This document shows positions 58,911 through 64,000 of a DNA stretch of 64,000 nt, in pieces. A model generated the notes under the pieces. It was given only the letters and a program-made list of their open reading frames with translations. It was not told where the DNA came from and made no database searches. This DNA comes from Eonycteris spelaea (taxonomy: Eukaryota > Chordata > Mammalia > Chiroptera > Pteropodidae). The position numbers were made by a program, and so were the translations under genes. Location: the NCBI GenBank assembly GCA_003508835.1, contig PUFA01000144.1, forward strand, positions 248,001 to 312,000. Reading direction: 5' to 3'. Every line of letters starts with the position of its first letter. Within the stretch, counting starts at the first letter, position 1.

Positions 58911-60499
58911 ACAAACATCAATCCAAAGCAATAAATTTATATGGATGATTGTTTGGTATTTGTGCTACCAATGCAACCTTCCATTATCAGGAAAAATTGA
59001 TGTGAGTGTATTTTCACTGTTCTCTTGGAAATTTGGAGCTGCACCACAAAATATGAAAGACGAACTGGGAAATGGCTGATCCACTAGCTTGTTATTAATT
59101 AATTAATTAATTGCTATAGAAGAATAGCTACAAGAACACCCTAAAGCACCTGAAACATTTCTAAGTTAAAAATATTTGAAGACATTATAGAAAAAAAAAA
59201 CTTACAAAAACATTTATTATAATAACTGAATGCCTAGATGCAATCCTTAGAAATACTTTAATCTAAATAATTAGTATAGAGGTGTTTATAATTAGTTAAA
59301 GGTCCATTATTTCTAAACTAATTTACAGAATTTGATTTACAAGGATAAAGACATTCAGATCAGTTCTCTTATTACTTTTATTAACACTTGAATTATCCCA
59401 CAAAAATAGTTCACATATTTAAAAGTCCACTAAGCCTAAGATGCTCATTTACTTTCACAGTACTCATTGATGATTTTAATTTTTCAATCTCTTAGATTTC
59501 ATCTATATAGCAGTAAGCAAATTCTTTAGAAACAAATAGTTCCAAAAAGGCATAGGCAAGTGTGTCTTACACATATCTCTTTTTCTAGAAGATCCTAATA
59601 AAATATTTCCTGAATTATTTTTCAAACCACTGTATTCTATCACCTGAAAGAGAAGTTGCTAGCTAAAATGATTATTTGTCATCATTTGTAGCCAAACTTC
59701 TAACTGACCCTCTTTCTTCTCTCCAGTCTTATGAAAGAAAATGAAGAAATTACAGTGAATAAGTGAATATTCCCAAATAGGCTGAGGTAGGGCATCTAAA
59801 TTTGTAGCTGGGGTTAAAAACACTTTGCTTCTTTCAAAAAACACTTTTTCAACTTGATTTTCAAAATATGTATCTTAAAAATAAGGCAATGCCTTGAAGT
59901 AGGATTAGAAGCAGCAAACCTTTACACTATTCTCAGTAGTGAAAACAAATTATAAACTTTTTTCCACTACAGAGTTGTAATGCAATAGCGGGGAGGAAAT
60001 CACTTGTTCACTTGAGTTGAGTTCAAGATTATACTCAAGTCTGATTGCACGAGCTCATTCATGTGAAAGAAGAGACAAAAGGCTAACAACTCTCTGGATA
60101 GAATGTCAGAAGCACAATGTTTACAAGAATAAATTGAGGAGAAGATTAGAGAATAATTTTCTCCTGGGGAATGATAATAGTTTAGGGGTCTTTTGTAGGA
60201 AAAGTCCTTTGCTAGGATTAAAAGCAGGATTATTGGTAGAGAATTGAGAAATTGAAATGGAGAGCCTCTTAAAATGGTAATTTAATCAGAATATCCAGGG
60301 AGTTCTTGAAACACATGAATTCCAAGAAAATAGGTAGTACTTAAGAAGAAAAGATAAACTCCAGCTCACTATTTCAAATAATGACACTGTAAGTGGGTCA
60401 CATAGTGATGGAACTGCTAATGCCTTCAAGGAAAAACAAGAGACCAGATAGCGTGGTGACTTGGGTCAGTTTTTAAGTAAAGTACACACTCAAGAAAAT
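58911..60499. other. Unique AT-rich sequence with a (TTAA)n run
   Basis: A short TTAA/AATT repeat at about 59092-59112. Nothing else recognised; short open frames only. Confidence 0.4.
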
Positions 60500-61329
60500 C
60501 CAAGGAGCGCTGTCAGCATCATGGAGGTGTGAAAAGAGCCCTTTGTATCTTTCCTTAAATCTACAACTAGTAAGACAGCTGTAACTCAATCAAGTTCATC
60601 ACACTAGCATTTTTGAGAGCTCCACACATGGCAACGTCTAAAGATGGACTTTATTGGAACACGTGGGGAAGGCAGGATGAAGAAAGGACAGGGACAGTAC
60701 CTGCAGTTCCCCAGCCAGCCACCTAGGCTGAGCACACAGTCCTAGTTAATGCAGCGGTAGAGGAGTTGGGATGCATTCCCCACATTACGGCCTGATGCAA
60801 AGTAAGAGGGGCTGAAGCAGCATCAGTGCCTGAGAATCCATCTCTCTTCCCCTTATTGCAGATGAGCCCAGTCGCAGAAATAGAGAGGTGTCTACTGACT
60901 CAGCTACAGCACGGTGGCACCAGTCACCATAGGGAACCAAGTAACAAGGCAATGAGTGCGCAAATCTTGCCCTCTACTTGCTACAACCCCTGCTATGGTC
61001 TTGGTGTCCCAAGACTTAGGCAGAAGGGACACCCACCACAACAGTCACCCAGGTGGCAACTCCCACAACCGCAGCAATGCCCCACCTCTAAGACCCCAGA
61101 GGCCCAAGTAGCACAGGTAATAGAAAACAAAAACTTACCATATAGCACCATCTACTGGAAAAAAAGAGAAAGACTTTTTACGATCACCCTACTGAATTGT
61201 TAAAATCAAAGGAGTACCTAAATTAAAAAGGCTTTCACTATTTCAAATGTGTTGTCAGAGGAACAGCACATCAAGATCCATAAACAACCAAGATAACACG
61301 GTAACACACACACACAACACAAAATGACA

Positions 61330-61480
61330 ATTCTCCAGAAATAAAACTCAAAGTCATAAAAGATTGTGATCTAAATGACAGGGAATTCAAAATAGCAGTC
61401 ATAAAGAAACTCAACGAGATACAAGAAAACTCAGAAAGGCAGTTCGATGAACTCAGGAAGAAAATTAATGAACAGAAGCT
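61330..61480 (+). pseudogene. L1 ORF1 N-terminal/coiled-coil remnant
   Basis: Translating about 61336-61478 gives DCDLNDREFKIAVIKKLNEI followed by QENSERQFDELRKKINEQK, a heptad-like stretch typical of the start of the L1 ORF1p coiled coil. The RNA-binding part that should follow is missing: sequence jumps near 61480-61500 to the segment before ORF2. Confidence 0.75.
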
Positions 61481-62149
61481 CTATAGGCCAGGAGATAGTA
61501 AAATGACAAATTCAAACTTGAAAGATAAAAACCACCAGCCAAGAATAATATACCCAGCAGTTATTCTTTAGATATGAAGAAGAAAGGTTTTCCCATACAA
61601 ACAAAAGCTTAGGGTATTTACCACCACAAGACCTTCATTACAGGAAATGTTGAAAGGAGTTCTTTTACATGACACAAAAAGACAAAAGTACACAAAACTG
61701 AGTAAGTTGACAAACAGACAGAAGCAGAAAATCACAACTCAAATTCAGAATAGGGTGTTAAACACTTATTACAACATAAGGGTTAAAGGAAAAAAGCATG
61801 AAAAATAACTACAGCTACTGCAATTTGGTAATAAATGCAAACCATAAAAGAGATAATTTGTAACAACAAAACATAAGAGGGGAGGAGAAAAAGGACAAAA
61901 ATTGTACAGGCACATGCAAATAAGATGCTATCAGAAGAAAATGGATTATTTTAACTATGTGACATTTTACACCATCCTCATATTAAACACAAAACGAAAA
62001 TCCAGAGTTGAGACACAAAATACACACAAAACAAGAGGACATGGGGAAAACATCAGAGAAAAACACCAAACTAAAATAACAGACAGAAACACAAGGGAAA
62101 AGAAACAATTAAGATACAGAGCAATCAGAAAACAAAAGATAAAAATAGC

Positions 62150-62730
62150 AGTAGTAAGTCCTCATATATCAGTTATCATTCTAAATATAAGTGGACTGAA
62201 CTCACCAATCAAAAGTCACAGAGTAGATGTATGGATTAAAAAATAAGACCCAACTATATTCTGCCTTTATGAGACTCATCCAAGCTCCAAAGACAAACGG
62301 GCTCAAAGTGAAGGGGTAGAAGATGATACTCCAAGCAAATGGTATCCAAAGAAAAATGGATACCAGAATTGAGTTCAAAACAAACAAAAAAATGGTAACA
62401 AGAGACAAAAGTGGACATTTAAAAATGGTAAAAGAGACAATCCATCAAGAAGACATAATATTTATTAATATATATGTTCCTATTCTAGGATCACTAAAAT
62501 ATATAAGGCAATTATTATTAACAGACCTAAGGAGAGAAATAGACATTAAAATAATAATAGTAGGAGATTTTAACATTTCACTTACGCCAAAGGATAGATC
62601 ATCCAAACAGAAAGTTAACAGGGAAATATCAGTCTTAAGTGACATTTTAGGCCGGATAGACTTAATAGAAATTTATAGAATTTTCCATCCCAGAAGAATA
62701 TACATTCTTCCCAAGTGCACATAGAACATT
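62150..62730 (+). pseudogene. L1 ORF2 endonuclease-domain remnant
   Basis: The N-terminus reads VIILNISGLNSPIKSHRVDV, then a stop (at about 62247) and, in the next pieces, the YETHP block that stands for the family's QETH metal-site motif. The longest open piece, 62323-62724 (133 codons), carries IIIVGDFNISL, with GDFN at 62563-62574. Stops and frameshifts show the protein cannot be made. Confidence 0.88.
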
Positions 62731-63079
62731 CTCAAGGATAAACCATATGTTGAGACATGAAACAAGCCTCAATATTTTTAAGAAAACTAAAATATTATGC
62801 ATCTTTTTGGACCACAGTGGTATAAACTAGAAATCAACTACTAGAAGAAAGATGAAAAAATCACAAATATTTGGAGATTAAAAAACATGATACTAAACAA
62901 CTATTGGGTCAATTAGAAATAAAAGGAGAATTCAAAAGATACATCGAGATAAATAAATGAAAATACAACATACCAAAATCTTTGAGATGCAACAAAAGCT
63001 ATAATAAGAGGAAAGTTTATAGCAATAGAGGCCTACCTCGAGAAACAAAATTCTTAAATAAACAATCTAACATTACACC

Positions 63080-63698
63080 TTCAGAAACTAGAAAAAATCA
63101 ACAAATAAAGTCTAAAGTCAGTAGAAGGAAGGAAATAATAAATATAAGAGCAGAAAAAAATAAAAAGAATAAAAAGACAATAGGAAAAAATTAATGATCT
63201 AGTTCTTTTACATTTAGCTGGTTCTTTGAAAAGATAAACAAAACTGAAAAACCTTTAGCTAGACTCTCTAAGGAAAAAGAGAGAAAACTCAAATAAATAA
63301 AATCAGAAATGAAAGCAGAGAAGTTATAACAGATACCACAGAAATACAAAGGATTATAAAAGGATACTATGAAAAGCTATTGGCTACAAAATTGAACAAC
63401 CTAGAGGAAATAGACAAATTCTTAAAAGCATACACCTTCCTAGACTGAATCATGAAGAATTAGAAAATCTGAATAGACCAATCACTACTAAGGAAATTTA
63501 AACAATAATCATAAACCTCCCCCCAAATAAAGTACAGGACCAGATGGCTTCACTGGTGCTTCTACAAAACATTCAAAGAAGATTTAATACCTTTCCTTCT
63601 CAAACTTTTCCAAAAAATTGAAGAGAAAGGAATGCTTCCTAACTCATTTTACAAGGCTAACATTGCCATAATACCAAAACCAGGCAATGATATCACAC
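63080..63698 (+). pseudogene. L1 ORF2 linker and reverse-transcriptase start, degraded
   Basis: Frames shift between NIRAEKNKKN, KTIGKN, LARLSKEKERKLK and NHEELENLNRPITTKEI. The region encoding the PDGFTG block is frameshifted at about 63536-63560. The open stretch ends where the microsatellite begins. Confidence 0.8.
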
Positions 63699-63827
63699 AC
63701 ACGAAAGAAAGAAAGAGAGAGAGAGGGAGGGAGGGAGGGAGAGAAGGAGGGAGGGAGGAAGGAAGAAAGGGAGGAAGGAAGAAAGGAAGGAAGGAAGGGA
63801 GGGAGGGAGGGAGGGAGGGAGGAAGAA

Positions 63828-63859
<32 letters not shown>

Positions 63860-63873
63860 AAAGAAAGAAAGAA

Positions 63874-63910
<37 letters not shown>

Positions 63911-63981
63911 GAAGAAAGAAAGAAAGAAAGAAAGAAGAAGAAAGAAAGAAAGAAAGAAAAGAAAGAGAGAAGAAAGAAAGT
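63699..63981. repeat. (GAAA)n/(GGGA)n purine microsatellite inside L1 ORF2
   Basis: About 280 bp of GAAA, GGGA/GGAA and GAAG repeats. It begins right after cacacacacg at the position where L1 ORF2 has an A-rich Thr-Lys-Lys-Glu-Asn codon run, the same place as 29150-29175 in the other L1. Open frames through it are artefacts of the repeat. The last 20 bp (63981-64000) leave the repeat but are too short to identify. Confidence 0.96.
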
Positions 63982-64000
63982 CCGAGTCATAGCAGTGAGG

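Larger units (their letters stand above)
60500..63698 (+). mobile_element. Old L1, 5'UTR to ORF2 reverse-transcriptase start, degraded
   Basis: The likely 5'UTR (about 60500-61300) is relatively GC-rich and ends before an ORF1 remnant. An inter-ORF part (61500-62150) follows, with 'ccagccaagaataatatacc', a landmark of laurasiatherian and old L1s. ORF2 then starts: the endonuclease domain (62150-62730) is partly readable, and reverse-transcriptase linker and start follow to about 63690. The element is then broken by a purine microsatellite at the window edge. Its 63318-63698 segment is homologous to 28759-29180. The 3' end lies outside. Confidence 0.88.

Noticed and set aside
63687..63992. Lys/Glu/Arg-rich 101-codon frame and its Ser/Phe/Leu-rich antisense
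   Set aside because: Purely the translation of a purine microsatellite.

Overview
The window looks like ordinary nuclear DNA from a placental mammal. It is AT-rich and full of old interspersed repeats (MIR, L2-like, L1, hAT MITEs), simple-sequence tracts and AT-rich palindromic stretches. I found no protein-coding gene, no intact RNA gene, no CRISPR and no bacterial-type feature. All open frames are short and random, or lie inside repeats or microsatellites. The region is best read as a gene desert or a piece of a very large intron. The L1 3' ends (about 5.65-6.20, 28.76-31.23, 42.0-42.24 and 51.38-51.70 kb) resemble laurasiatherian types that I associate most with bats. No primate Alu, rodent B1/B2, carnivore SINEC, horse ERE or ruminant Bov SINE is visible. 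A bat is my best guess, from memory of repeat families and with moderate confidence only.

Layout. 0-5.6 kb: MIR/L2-like relics, a 42-bp tandem duplication and three microsatellites. 5.6-6.2 kb: the 3' end of a minus-strand L1. 6.2-28.7 kb: mostly unique AT-rich sequence with scattered MIR and L2-like copies, two hAT relics (13.2 and 25.7 kb) and a 36-bp retrocopied fragment of the 5' end of U2 snRNA at 16.70 kb with perfect target-site duplications. 28.7-31.25 kb: a 5'-truncated, internally deleted plus-strand L1 with 16-bp target-site duplications. 31.3-40 kb: MIRs, an L1ME-like relic, four hAT-type elements or relics and hairpins (34.5, 35.1, 36.04 kb and two palindromes at 36.5 and 37.7 kb) and a 1.7-kb minus-strand L1M. 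40-60.5 kb: MIR/L2-like relics, a MER53-like palindromic MITE, L1 tails in both orientations and long unique stretches. 60.5-63.7 kb: the 5' two thirds of an old plus-strand L1 with ORF1 and ORF2 remnants, interrupted at the right edge by a 280-bp purine microsatellite.

No genes act together here. The most useful observations are structural: the U2 fragment with its duplications, a perfect 34-bp inverted repeat with an extra direct copy of its arm (36.49-36.58 kb), an independent 105-bp imperfect palindrome (37.71-37.81 kb), a nested MER3-in-MIR insertion, and microsatellites grown from A-rich L1 coding sequence. No new functional system could be supported.
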